Assembly (NCBI RefSeq): GCF_004745645.1 | Contig: NZ_SRMB01000002.1 | Coordinates: 682,001-746,000 of the forward strand | From: Hymenobacter metallicola | Lineage (GTDB): Bacteria; Bacteroidota; Bacteroidia; Cytophagales; Hymenobacteraceae | DNA length: 64,000 nt | Direction: 5' to 3' | Shown here: one piece after another, positions 17,434 through 24,367 of the stretch | Position numbering within the stretch: the stretch's first letter is position 1 | How the letters are laid out: the number at the start of each line of letters is the position of its first letter | Notes under the pieces: generated by a model | The model's database searches: none | What the model was told of the DNA's origin: nothing | The model's input: only the letters and a program-made list of their open reading frames with translations | Position numbers and translations under genes: made by a program

Positions 17434-17820
17434 TCAGCGACCCTTGCGGTTCTTTTTAGCAGCCGGAGTTGGCCGCGCCGGGGCGGCAGCAGGCGGCGGG
17501 GGCGAGAATTCGCCGCCGGTGTCCTCGGGGCTGGTCAGGGCCGTCAGGTGGGCTTCGGCGGCCTGGGCATCGGGCGTATCGGCGGCGGGCTGGGGGCTCT
17601 GGCTTTGCTTTTTAGCCAGGTACGTTAGGCCGGCGGCCAGTAAGGCTATGCCGCCCACCACTTTCTGGCCGGTGGTCAGCTTGGTCACGTTGCGCGTCAC
17701 TTTCCTGAACTTCTTGAGCGACTTAGCCGCGTTGCCGAGCAGGTCGTCGTGCTGCTGGTTCTTTTTCGGCTTCTTCTTGTCTCTGCTCTTGCCCTTGTCG
17801 GAGTCTTTGTCTTTAGCCAT
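17434..17820 (-). CDS. Small basic membrane-anchored protein, paralogue A
   Basis: A 128-residue protein: a Lys/Asp-rich N-terminal 25 residues, then LLGNAAKSLKKFRKV, then LTTGQKVVGG leading into a single hydrophobic helix (IALLAAGLTYL), then KKQSQ and an Ala/Pro-rich C-terminal tail. The core is shared with the genes at 20007-20267 and 20422-20820. I do not recognise the family. The positive charges before the helix suggest one membrane pass with a basic cytoplasmic N-terminus (inference). The element CTGCGAATAACC lies 56-67 bp upstream of the start, as for the other two paralogues. Confidence 0.7.
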   Translation of the reverse strand: MAKDKDSDKGKSRDKKKPKKNQQHDDLLGNAAKSLKKFRKVTRNVTKLTTGQKVVGGIALLAAGLTYLAKKQSQSPQPAADTPDAQAAEAHLTALTSPEDTGGEFSPPPPAAAPARPTPAAKKNRKGR

Positions 17821-17875
17821 ACTGGTAGCGGAATGAGGGTGGGGAAACCAAGCGGGCCGGGGAGCCAGCCATTTT

Positions 17876-17887
17876 GGTTATTCGCAG
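17876..17887 (-). promoter_or_regulatory. Shared upstream element, copy A (CTGCGAATAACC)
   Basis: On the minus strand this reads CTGCGAATAACC, 56 bp before the start of paralogue A. Near-identical copies precede the other two paralogues, so it is likely a regulator-binding site or an alternative sigma-factor -35 box. Confidence 0.55.
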
Positions 17888-17928
17888 TAGCCGGGTCCAG
17901 GGTTGTCGGCCCGGTTGCGGCGGCCCCC

Positions 17929-19206
17929 TTAGGGCTTACCGCCCCGGCCGCCCAAGCGTTGCAAAGCCACTTCCAACACCTGGTCGGCCGGGGCGGCACT
18001 GGGCTGGATATATTCGGCGGGCACAAAATTTTCCCGCGGCAAGCCCGCCGGCGTAAACAGCCGCTCCGTCGGAATACTGAAACCAATGCCCGAGTTAGGC
18101 ATCCGGTAGGAAACAATGGCCCCATTCAGCCGCGCCATTTCGGTACCCATCGTGGTGGCCCGCTTCATAGCGTCGAGGCCAATGGTAATGCCCTCGGGCA
18201 TACTGCCCGTCCAGCGCCCCACCAGGACGACTAGTGGCGCGGAGTAGACCGGGCCCCGCGGCGAAACCAGCTCAAGCCAGCTGCGCTTCACCCCAAACTG
18301 CCGTTGCTCGGCCGTCAGCTCGTGGCGCTGGTAGACCTGTTCCTGGGTAATAAACCGTCCCATCAGGGCCCGGGCCACGGTGGTGTTGCCCCCGCTGGGC
18401 GTTTCGCGCAGGTCCAGAATCAGGCCGGTGGTGCCCTGCAAAGTCGTGAGCGTGCTGTCGAAGGCGGCAATCAGGCGGTTGTCGCCCAGGCTGTTGTGCA
18501 GCTTGATATAGCCTACCGTCCCGAGCCGCCGGCTTTCCAGCAGCGTTGAAGAACCGATATGCTCCAATTGCAGGCCGTCCTGGTCGGGATAAAAGTGCCG
18601 GGGCTTGCCCTTGACCAGGGCCGTAAACTTGCGCGGGGTACGATGGTCGCCGGCCAGGGCCAGGTTCAGAGCCACTTCGCGGGCGGCGGCATCCACGGTT
18701 TTTAGACTGCGCCCCAGAAACGGCTGCAGGGCCTGGGCCACCGGCACGTCGTTGATGGCCACCAGCTCCATGCCGGGCTGCAACCCGGCCCGGGCGGCCC
18801 CGTAGCCGCGGCGCACGTCAAACACCACCGCTGTGGAACCCACAAACTGCGCCCACACGTCGGTAGCCGTAGGAATGAGGCGGCGCGAGTCCGGCCGATT
18901 GGTCGACAGGGAGGCGTGGCTGTCGTAGAGTTCGGCCAGGGCATTTTCCAACAGGCGCACAAACTGGGCCCGGGTCGTCACCGTTGGCAGCTCGGCCGCG
19001 TAGAGCTGGCGCACCCGGGGCCAGTCGGTTTGCTTTTTGTCGAAGTAGCAGTAGTTGTCCTGCACCGTCGTCCAGAAGTACTCAAAATCCTGCTGGTACT
19101 GCGCGGGCGTGAGCGGCACCGACTGCCCCACCAGCGGCAGGGGCGCCCAGGCTAGCAGCACCAGGACCAGAAATCGGTAGCGCAAAGAATAGAGCAAGTC
19201 AGACAT
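17929..19206 (-). CDS. Secreted S41 family peptidase
   Basis: A 425-residue protein with a hydrophobic signal segment (residues 10-28). The N-terminal helical part contains YFWTTVQDNYCYFDKK and LYDSHASLS, where the His is positioned as in tricorn-type S41 peptidases. A PDZ-like segment (GYGAARAGLQPGMELVAI) follows. The core has LGTVGYIKLHNSLGD and GLILDLRETPSGGNTT, and the probable nucleophile Ser is in RWTGSMPEG at about residue 335. The Ser/Lys dyad of CtpA-type enzymes is not evident, which favours the S41B-like group. It probably cleaves peptides in the periplasm. Confidence 0.82.
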   Translation of the reverse strand: MSDLLYSLRYRFLVLVLLAWAPLPLVGQSVPLTPAQYQQDFEYFWTTVQDNYCYFDKKQTDWPRVRQLYAAELPTVTTRAQFVRLLENALAELYDSHASLSTNRPDSRRLIPTATDVWAQFVGSTAVVFDVRRGYGAARAGLQPGMELVAINDVPVAQALQPFLGRSLKTVDAAAREVALNLALAGDHRTPRKFTALVKGKPRHFYPDQDGLQLEHIGSSTLLESRRLGTVGYIKLHNSLGDNRLIAAFDSTLTTLQGTTGLILDLRETPSGGNTTVARALMGRFITQEQVYQRHELTAEQRQFGVKRSWLELVSPRGPVYSAPLVVLVGRWTGSMPEGITIGLDAMKRATTMGTEMARLNGAIVSYRMPNSGIGFSIPTERLFTPAGLPRENFVPAEYIQPSAAPADQVLEVALQRLGGRGGKP

Positions 19207-19285
19207 AGGCGCTAATTACGCAATGGAGCCGCGCTCTTGCCAGCCGATACTACCGCTACTACTTCCGGCCCGGGCACCGAGCCCA

Positions 19286-19873
19286 CTAGTCCCGGTCGAA
19301 ATTGGCCCGCTTGCCCACGGCGGCCCGCCGCACTACCTCGGCTACCCGGGCGGCACGGGTTTCGGGGCGCTTGGCTCCCAGCACCCAGGTTAGCAGCTGC
19401 TTGCGGGCACTGGGGCTAAAAGCGGCAAACTGCCGGGCCGCCGCCTCGTTTTCGGCCAGGGCGGCCGTCAGGTCCGGGGGCACCAGGCCAGCCTCGGCGG
19501 CGTCCAGGCTTTCCCAGGCGCCGTTTTGCCGGGCTCTTTCAACGGCGGCCAGCCCGGCAGGCGTCATCAGCCCGGCCGCCGTCAGCTGCTCCAGGCGCTC
19601 CTTATTCACCTTGCTCCAGCCGCTGCGGGGCTGGCGGGGCGTAAACAGCAAGGCCGTCCGCTCGGCATCGAGCTTGCGGGGCAGGGAGTCGATCCAGCCG
19701 AAGCACAGGGCTTCTTCCACGGCCTCGGCGTAGCTGACGCGGGGCTGGCCGCTGCTCTTTTTGAAATACACCAGCCAAACCCCGGGGCTGGCAGCGTGGT
19801 GCTGGGCCAGCCATTGCCGCCAGTCGGCCCGGGTCAGGGGATGAAAATCGGCGTAGTGGTCGGGACGGGCCAT
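19286..19873 (-). CDS. YdeI/OmpD-associated family protein
   Basis: A 195-residue protein with the family's markers: FHPLTRADWRQWL, GVWLVYFKKSSG, YAEAVEEALCFGWIDS, and FTPRQPRSGWSKVNKER. The C-terminal part ends in a helical region with FAAFSPSARKQLLTWV. Members have been linked to bacteriocin protection and envelope stress, but the biochemical activity is unknown. I chose the ATG before ARPDHY over a TTG 12 bp upstream. A hairpin terminator follows. Confidence 0.85.
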   Translation of the reverse strand: MARPDHYADFHPLTRADWRQWLAQHHAASPGVWLVYFKKSSGQPRVSYAEAVEEALCFGWIDSLPRKLDAERTALLFTPRQPRSGWSKVNKERLEQLTAAGLMTPAGLAAVERARQNGAWESLDAAEAGLVPPDLTAALAENEAAARQFAAFSPSARKQLLTWVLGAKRPETRAARVAEVVRRAAVGKRANFDRD

Positions 19874-19945
19874 GACAGAACACAAATGAAGATGGGCGAC
19901 CAGCCGGCCGCGGCGGGAAAAATACAGAAACTACCCTAAAACAGC

Positions 19946-19980
19946 CAGCGGCGGCCGCTCCAGGAGAACAGCCGCCGCTG
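19946..19980 (-). terminator. Hairpin 5' of the YdeI-like gene and 3' side of neighbours
   Basis: CAGCGGCGGC (19946-19955) pairs with GCCGCCGCTG (19971-19980). It lies between the stop of paralogue B and the start of the YdeI-like gene, so on the minus strand it would end the paralogue B transcript. The U-tract is poor. Confidence 0.5.
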
Positions 19981-20006
19981 GGGCAACAGGGCTTCAGGTG
20001 AAATGC

Positions 20007-20267
20007 CTAGACAGTGGCTCCTTCCGTGCCCAGCAGGGTTTCGCCGGTGTTGGCATCCACGTCGGTAGTTACCGGGGCGGCGCTGCCACTGCGGCGGCGC
20101 TGGGCCAGGTAGCCGATGCCGCCCAGCAGCAGGGCTCCGCCCACCACTTTCTGGGTAGTGCTCAGCTTGCCCAGCCCGCGGCCCTTGCCCAGTTTCTTAA
20201 GCGACTTGGCGGCGCCGCTCAGCAGGGACTTTTTCTTGGCAGGTTTCGTCTTTTTATTCTTTTTCAT
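20007..20267 (-). CDS. Small basic membrane-anchored protein, paralogue B
   Basis: The shortest of the three paralogues (86 residues). A lysine-rich start (MKKNKKTKPAKKKS) is followed by LLSGAAKSLKKLGKG, LSTTQKVVGG, a hydrophobic stretch (ALLLGGIGYLA), QRRR and a short acidic/Thr tail. Its core aligns with paralogues A and C without gaps from AAKSLKK to GYL. Function unknown. The upstream element CTGCGAATACC lies about 63-73 bp before the start. Confidence 0.68.
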   Translation of the reverse strand: MKKNKKTKPAKKKSLLSGAAKSLKKLGKGRGLGKLSTTQKVVGGALLLGGIGYLAQRRRSGSAAPVTTDVDANTGETLLGTEGATV

Positions 20268-20327
20268 GGCTTATTCTATAAAAGGTAAAAGGGACAGGCG
20301 GAACGCCCCCTACAGGGCTGCCGGAGG

Positions 20328-20340
20328 AAGGTATTCGCAG
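20328..20340 (-). promoter_or_regulatory. Shared upstream element, copy B (CTGCGAATACCTT)
   Basis: Minus-strand CTGCGAATACCTT, 61 bp before the paralogue B start. It is identical over 13 bp to the copy before paralogue C. Confidence 0.55.
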
Positions 20341-20421
20341 GCGCTGCCCTCAAGGTTGCTTAGCCGGCAAAGCTTAACATTGAAGCCCGGCTCGGGACCC
20401 GGGCACAAGCAGCGCCTCGGG

Positions 20422-20820
20422 TTAGAAGTCCTCATCGGGGCTGGCGGCCGGCTGGCGCCCAAAGGCCCCGTGCGCCTTGCCAGACTTGGCACTTTTACTT
20501 TTACGCGGCGCAGCGGGCTTTTCGGCGGGTGTATCCTCCTCGTCCTGAGTCGGGGCGGCCTTGGCGGCTTTGGCCTGTGCCGGCAGCAGCAGGCTGAGGC
20601 TGGAAAGCAGCGAGTCGGCGCTGTCGTCGCTGCGGAGCTTGTCGAGGTAGAAGTAGCCCGCCCCCAGCAGCATCAGCCCCCCGACCAGCTTCTGACCGGT
20701 GCTGAGCTTGGCTATTTCATCGGTTACTTTCCGATACTTCCGAATGGATAGTGCGGCCGTATCCAGGAGGTCGTCCGATACGGAGTCTTTCTTCGAGTGC
20801 TTTTTCTTGTGCTTGCCCAT
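20422..20820 (-). CDS. Small basic membrane-anchored protein, paralogue C
   Basis: A 132-residue protein with the same plan: basic N-terminus (MGKHKKKHSKKDS), DDLLDTAALSIRKYRKV, LSTGQKLVGG, hydrophobic helix (LMLLGAGYFYL), then a longer Ala/Lys/Pro-rich tail ending in acidic residues. DDLL...KYRKVT and LSTGQK make it closest to paralogue A. The ATG before GKHKKK is preferred to upstream starts because it restores the basic N-terminus common to the family. Function unknown. Confidence 0.68.
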   Translation of the reverse strand: MGKHKKKHSKKDSVSDDLLDTAALSIRKYRKVTDEIAKLSTGQKLVGGLMLLGAGYFYLDKLRSDDSADSLLSSLSLLLPAQAKAAKAAPTQDEEDTPAEKPAAPRKSKSAKSGKAHGAFGRQPAASPDEDF

Positions 20821-20888
20821 ACTTGATGCGGATGATACGGCCACAAACCGGGCCCCACGGCGGGCCGGCGGCCGACGGCCTGGCGAGT

Positions 20889-20901
20889 AAGGTATTCGCA
20901 G
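20889..20901 (-). promoter_or_regulatory. Shared upstream element, copy C (CTGCGAATACCTT)
   Basis: Minus-strand CTGCGAATACCTT, 69 bp before the start of paralogue C. It lies between that gene and the small membrane protein gene. Confidence 0.55.
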
Positions 20902-20947
20902 GCCGGGGCCCGAAGGTTTCCGCGGCGGCAACCGCGCGGCTCCCGGC

Positions 20948-21394
20948 TTAGAGCGGCGCGGCTTTGTTCAGGGCCAGAAGGCGGCGTTGCTGGCTTTGCC
21001 ACATGCGCAGGGCCACTACTAGTACTAGTAGCCCCCACAGCACCACCCCGCCCAGCCCCCACTGCAGCAGCGGGGGCAGCTCCCCAAACTCGTAGCGCAT
21101 CTGGTGGGTGCGCAGAAAGCGCGTGGCAATGGCCAGAAAGTAAAACGACCAGTACTGGATGTAGCCAAACAGGCCCGTGCAGAGGGCCAACACGGCCGCC
21201 AGCACCAGGCGGGGCCGCACGAATACGGCCGCCAGCACCAGCAGCAGGGCGTACAAGCCCGCCCCGATGAGCAGGCCGCCAAGGCCGCCAACCAGCAGGA
21301 AGGTAGCTTTTACGTCTTTCTCCCCGGCATACGCCAGCACCGGCCAGCACCCGCCGACCAGCATCAGGAGAACAGCCCGGAGTAGGAGTTTCAT
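20948..21394 (-). CDS. Small membrane protein, four predicted helices
   Basis: A 148-residue protein beginning with a cleavable or anchoring hydrophobic segment (MKLLLRAVLLMLVGGCWPVLAYA). Further hydrophobic segments are FLLVGGLGGLLIGAGLYALLL, LVLAAVLALCTGLFGYIQYW and GLGGVVLWGLLVLVVALRM (each within 22 residues). No family recognised. The ATG is preferred to a GTG 21 bp upstream. It is divergent from the Crp/Fnr gene, and the 140-bp space between them contains a perfect 16-bp inverted repeat. Confidence 0.6.
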   Translation of the reverse strand: MKLLLRAVLLMLVGGCWPVLAYAGEKDVKATFLLVGGLGGLLIGAGLYALLLVLAAVFVRPRLVLAAVLALCTGLFGYIQYWSFYFLAIATRFLRTHQMRYEFGELPPLLQWGLGGVVLWGLLVLVVALRMWQSQQRRLLALNKAAPL

Positions 21395-21409
21395 GACAGC
21401 AGGGGCCCG

Positions 21410-21500
21410 GGCCACTTTTGCGGCCGGCCCCGCGGTTGTACGCAGGTTGGCCCCGGCTGCGTTATGGTGGCGCTACCGCGGCGGGGCCGCAAAAGTGGCC
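21410..21500. promoter_or_regulatory. Perfect 16-bp inverted repeat in divergent promoter region
   Basis: GGCCACTTTTGCGGCC (21410-21425) and GGCCGCAAAAGTGGCC (21485-21500) are exact inverse complements separated by 59 bp, between the divergent small membrane protein and Crp/Fnr genes. They could be two operator sites permitting DNA looping. They do not match the classic TTGA-N6-TCAA site. Confidence 0.5.
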
Positions 21501-21535
21501 GGCCGGCGGCATCTTTACGGTAAACTCTCGTCTGT

Positions 21536-22102
21536 ATGTCCAGCTTTATCAGTTTCCTGAATACGCTGCAGCCCCTGAGCCCGGCCCTGACCCAGGCCCT
21601 GCTGGCCAGCACCACCCCGGAGCGGTTGCCGGCCCACCACTGCCTGCTGCAGCCCGGGCAGGTGGCGCGCCGGGTGTATTTCCTGGAAGCCGGGCTGGTG
21701 CGGGGCTACACTCTATTGCACGGCCGCGAAATATCGTCCTGGTTTATGCAGGCCGGCGACTTTGTGATTTCCATCCTGAGCTTTTTCACCCAGCAGCCGT
21801 CCGAAGAATACCTGGAGCTGCTGGAGCCCTCGGTGGTTCATTCCATCACCTACGACCAGCTACAGCGCCTCTACCACGACTTTCCCGAGTTCAACTTCAT
21901 TGGGCGGCGGGTGCTGGAGAAATACTACGTGCTCAGTGAACAGCGGGCCCAGACCCTGCGCTCCCGCACCGCGGCCGAGCGCTACGAGCTGCTGCTGCGC
22001 GACTTTCCCACCGTGTTTCAGCGGGTGGCCCTGCACCACATTGCCTCTCACCTGGGCATGGCCCCCGAAACCCTGAGCCGCCTGCGCAACAAGCCAAGTT
22101 AG
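21536..22102 (+). CDS. Crp/Fnr family transcriptional regulator
   Basis: A 188-residue protein with an N-terminal cyclic-nucleotide-binding-like beta roll (LLQPGQVARRVYFLEAGLVRGY, WFMQAGDFVIS) and a C-terminal helix-turn-helix (ALHHIASHLGMAPETLSRLR) following the long dimerisation helix. No Fe-S cysteines are visible, so it is not an FNR-type oxygen sensor. This small subtype is common in Bacteroidota. The inverted repeat upstream suggests self-control (inference). Confidence 0.9.
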   Translation: MSSFISFLNTLQPLSPALTQALLASTTPERLPAHHCLLQPGQVARRVYFLEAGLVRGYTLLHGREISSWFMQAGDFVISILSFFTQQPSEEYLELLEPSVVHSITYDQLQRLYHDFPEFNFIGRRVLEKYYVLSEQRAQTLRSRTAAERYELLLRDFPTVFQRVALHHIASHLGMAPETLSRLRNKPS

Positions 22103-22190
22103 ACTTCTGCGCCGGAGCGAATATGACATTTGTCAAGAAAAGCCGGGCCGCGGCGGGGCACTTTTGGGCACCTCATTTATCCCCCTGCGC

Positions 22191-22649
22191 ATGCCCACTC
22201 TTCATCCCTCTGCTCTACCCTACCGCCTGCCGCTGGCGTGTGGCGTTACCCTGGCCCTGGGGCTCGTTGTAGCCAACGTGCTGGCCGACCACTTTTTCGC
22301 GCCCTGGGGCATTCTGCTCACGCCCGTCGTTGCGGGGGGCGCCGTGCGGCTGGTGGCGTTTACCCGGCCGGGCTACCCGCTGCTGCAAGCTGCCCTCAGT
22401 GCGGCCCTTATTGCGCTGCACGACTGCGGCATCAAACTCTTCGGGGGCGGCACGCACGACACCGAGGGCCAGGGGTTCGTCCACGTTTTTCTGTTCTTCG
22501 GCCTGCTGGTGGCCTTTCTGGTGTTGGTAGCGGCCATCGACCAGCAGCAGGCCTCGACTCGTCTGGTCCGCCGCCTCGCCAAATTTCTGTTTGTCGCCCT
22601 TCTCATGGTCCATTTAGCTCTGACGGCCAATCTGGGCCTGGGCTCCTAG
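22191..22649 (+). CDS. Small membrane protein of unknown function
   Basis: A 152-residue protein with about four hydrophobic segments: LACGVTLALGLVVANVLA, WGILLTPVVAGGAVRLVAF, LLQAALSAALIAL and VFLFFGLLVAFLVLVAAI, followed by KFLFVALLMVHLAL. The loop FGGGTHDTEGQGFVH holds His and acidic residues. I do not recognise the family. The start is the ATG of MPTLHPS, preferred to a TTG 27 bp earlier. It follows the Crp/Fnr gene by about 90 bp. Confidence 0.55.
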   Translation: MPTLHPSALPYRLPLACGVTLALGLVVANVLADHFFAPWGILLTPVVAGGAVRLVAFTRPGYPLLQAALSAALIALHDCGIKLFGGGTHDTEGQGFVHVFLFFGLLVAFLVLVAAIDQQQASTRLVRRLAKFLFVALLMVHLALTANLGLGS

Positions 22650-22759
22650 GTAAATTGTTGGCAGCTTGCTCCTCACAAAAGTGTGAAAGCCTGCTCACTA
22701 AGCTGTACATTAGAACCCATTTTGCCGCTTTTCGCGCAGTTTCTTATTTCCCTGTTTCT

Positions 22760-24181
22760 ATGCCTCTTTCTTTACGCCACAGAATTGTGGTGCTGGCCTT
22801 GCTGAGCCTGTTTGCCGGCCGGGTCTACGCCCAGCGCGTCACCATCGACAGCATCAAGCTGGCCCGTACCGGCGGGCTGTACTTACCTTCTGCCCACCGG
22901 GCCATGGTGTTCACGCTGGAATCAGAAGCTGGCGCTACTCACTTCCGCCAGTACGTGTTCAATCCCACGCTGGGCCGGCAGCGCCGCCAGGATTTGCGCC
23001 TGGCCGGCCGCTACGAGCTGGGCACCAACGCCAGCAGCCGCCAGCACGTGCTCTATCAGCTCCACAAGCGCGCCTCCGACTCGATGGTAACCGTGGTGCT
23101 CGATACCACGGGTCAGGTAGTGAAACTGCACCGCGAGCTGAGCCGGAAAGTACGCTGGCGGGAGCTAGGCGGCACCGTGGCCCCGCAGGCCAATGGCTTT
23201 CTGCTCACCCAGCCCAGCTCGGGCCACAGCCAGCTGCTAGTGCGCTTCGTGAGCCCGCAGCTGCAGACGCAGTGGGAGCACCGCTTTGTTTCCCCGCAGG
23301 GCCAGGTGGCCGTCGACGAGACTATCCTTGACAGCACCCACGTGTGGTTTGTGGTGACCAACAACGCCCGCAGCCGCCGGGCAACTACGAAGGCCTACTG
23401 CCTGGAGCTGGCCACCGGCAAAGTGCTCTGCCGCATGCCCCTCGACTATAACGGGGAGCGGCGGGTGCCGGGCGTGGCCGCCATGGGCCCCGGCCATAGC
23501 CTGCTACTGGCGGGCTACTCCTACCCCAACAACCGCCCCAGCCGCACCAGCACGGGCAGCCTGTTCAGCGCCCGTTTCCACCCCGACAGCTCCCGCACCG
23601 ACGAGCGGCTGGTGGCCTTGTCGAAGGAAGCCCGCCTGCTCACGGCCCAGGGCCGCAAGGTGCTCTGGCAAACCATCCAGCCCCAGCCCGACGGCAGCGT
23701 GCGGCTGGTGGGCGAAACCTACACCAGCACCTCGCTGGGCGGCCACATTGCCATTGGGGTCGTCACGGGCATTGCCACCCTGGGTATTGTGCGCGTCAGC
23801 ACCACCACCCTGCGCCCCCGCGACGTGGTGTCGCTGCGGCTTACCAGCGCCGGGCAGGTCGACCAGCTGCGGGTGCTGCCGGTAAAAGATGGGGGCTCGT
23901 TCACGGTGGGGGGCTACCTGCAGGCCCGGCGCATGGCCCAGGCCGCCGCCGCCGCGGGCGTATTTCGCCTGCGCGGCTTCACCCCCGACAGCAACCGGGT
24001 TGTGCTACGCACCGCCAACCGGATTATGACCCTGGATGTACGCTCGGGTCAGCCCACCACGGTGCAGCAGACCCCACCGACCGGCTACTTCGACGTGTGG
24101 TTTGTGGAGCCCACTCACCTACTGCTGTACCACGAACAGCGCAGCCCCCAGCGCATCGACCTGGAACGGGTGGCCTATTAG
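22760..24181 (+). CDS. Secreted protein of unknown function
   Basis: A 473-residue protein with a signal peptide ending at RVYAQ. The mature part is beta-rich with short repeating segments such as SRQHVLYQLHKR, RTEWEHRFVSPQ-like and GHSLLLAGYSYPNN, in the style of a WD/Kelch-like propeller, though no clear repeat unit could be set. No catalytic motif recognised. The frame is open for 630 bp further upstream through the preceding gene, but the signal peptide marks the likely start. A terminator hairpin follows. Confidence 0.65.
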   Translation: MPLSLRHRIVVLALLSLFAGRVYAQRVTIDSIKLARTGGLYLPSAHRAMVFTLESEAGATHFRQYVFNPTLGRQRRQDLRLAGRYELGTNASSRQHVLYQLHKRASDSMVTVVLDTTGQVVKLHRELSRKVRWRELGGTVAPQANGFLLTQPSSGHSQLLVRFVSPQLQTQWEHRFVSPQGQVAVDETILDSTHVWFVVTNNARSRRATTKAYCLELATGKVLCRMPLDYNGERRVPGVAAMGPGHSLLLAGYSYPNNRPSRTSTGSLFSARFHPDSSRTDERLVALSKEARLLTAQGRKVLWQTIQPQPDGSVRLVGETYTSTSLGGHIAIGVVTGIATLGIVRVSTTTLRPRDVVSLRLTSAGQVDQLRVLPVKDGGSFTVGGYLQARRMAQAAAAAGVFRLRGFTPDSNRVVLRTANRIMTLDVRSGQPTTVQQTPPTGYFDVWFVEPTHLLLYHEQRSPQRIDLERVAY

Positions 24182-24202
24182 CCGGCTGCCCCAAGCCTCA
24201 AG

Positions 24203-24236
24203 GCCCGAACTGCCCCGCCGCAGTTCGGGCTTCTTT
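24203..24236 (+). terminator. Rho-independent terminator
   Basis: GCCCGAACTG (24203-24212) pairs with CAGTTCGGGC (24221-24230), followed by TTCTTT. It lies just after the secreted-protein gene. Confidence 0.75.
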
Positions 24237-24367
24237 GTGCGGTTTGTTCCGGGCTACCGGTACTGAATAGGCCTTGGAATGGATATCTTGGGCAGAGAAG
24301 AAACCTATTTACGTGTATCTGACGCCCGAGTACTTTGCTCCGGGTAGCAGATGGTAGCCAGCTGCGT

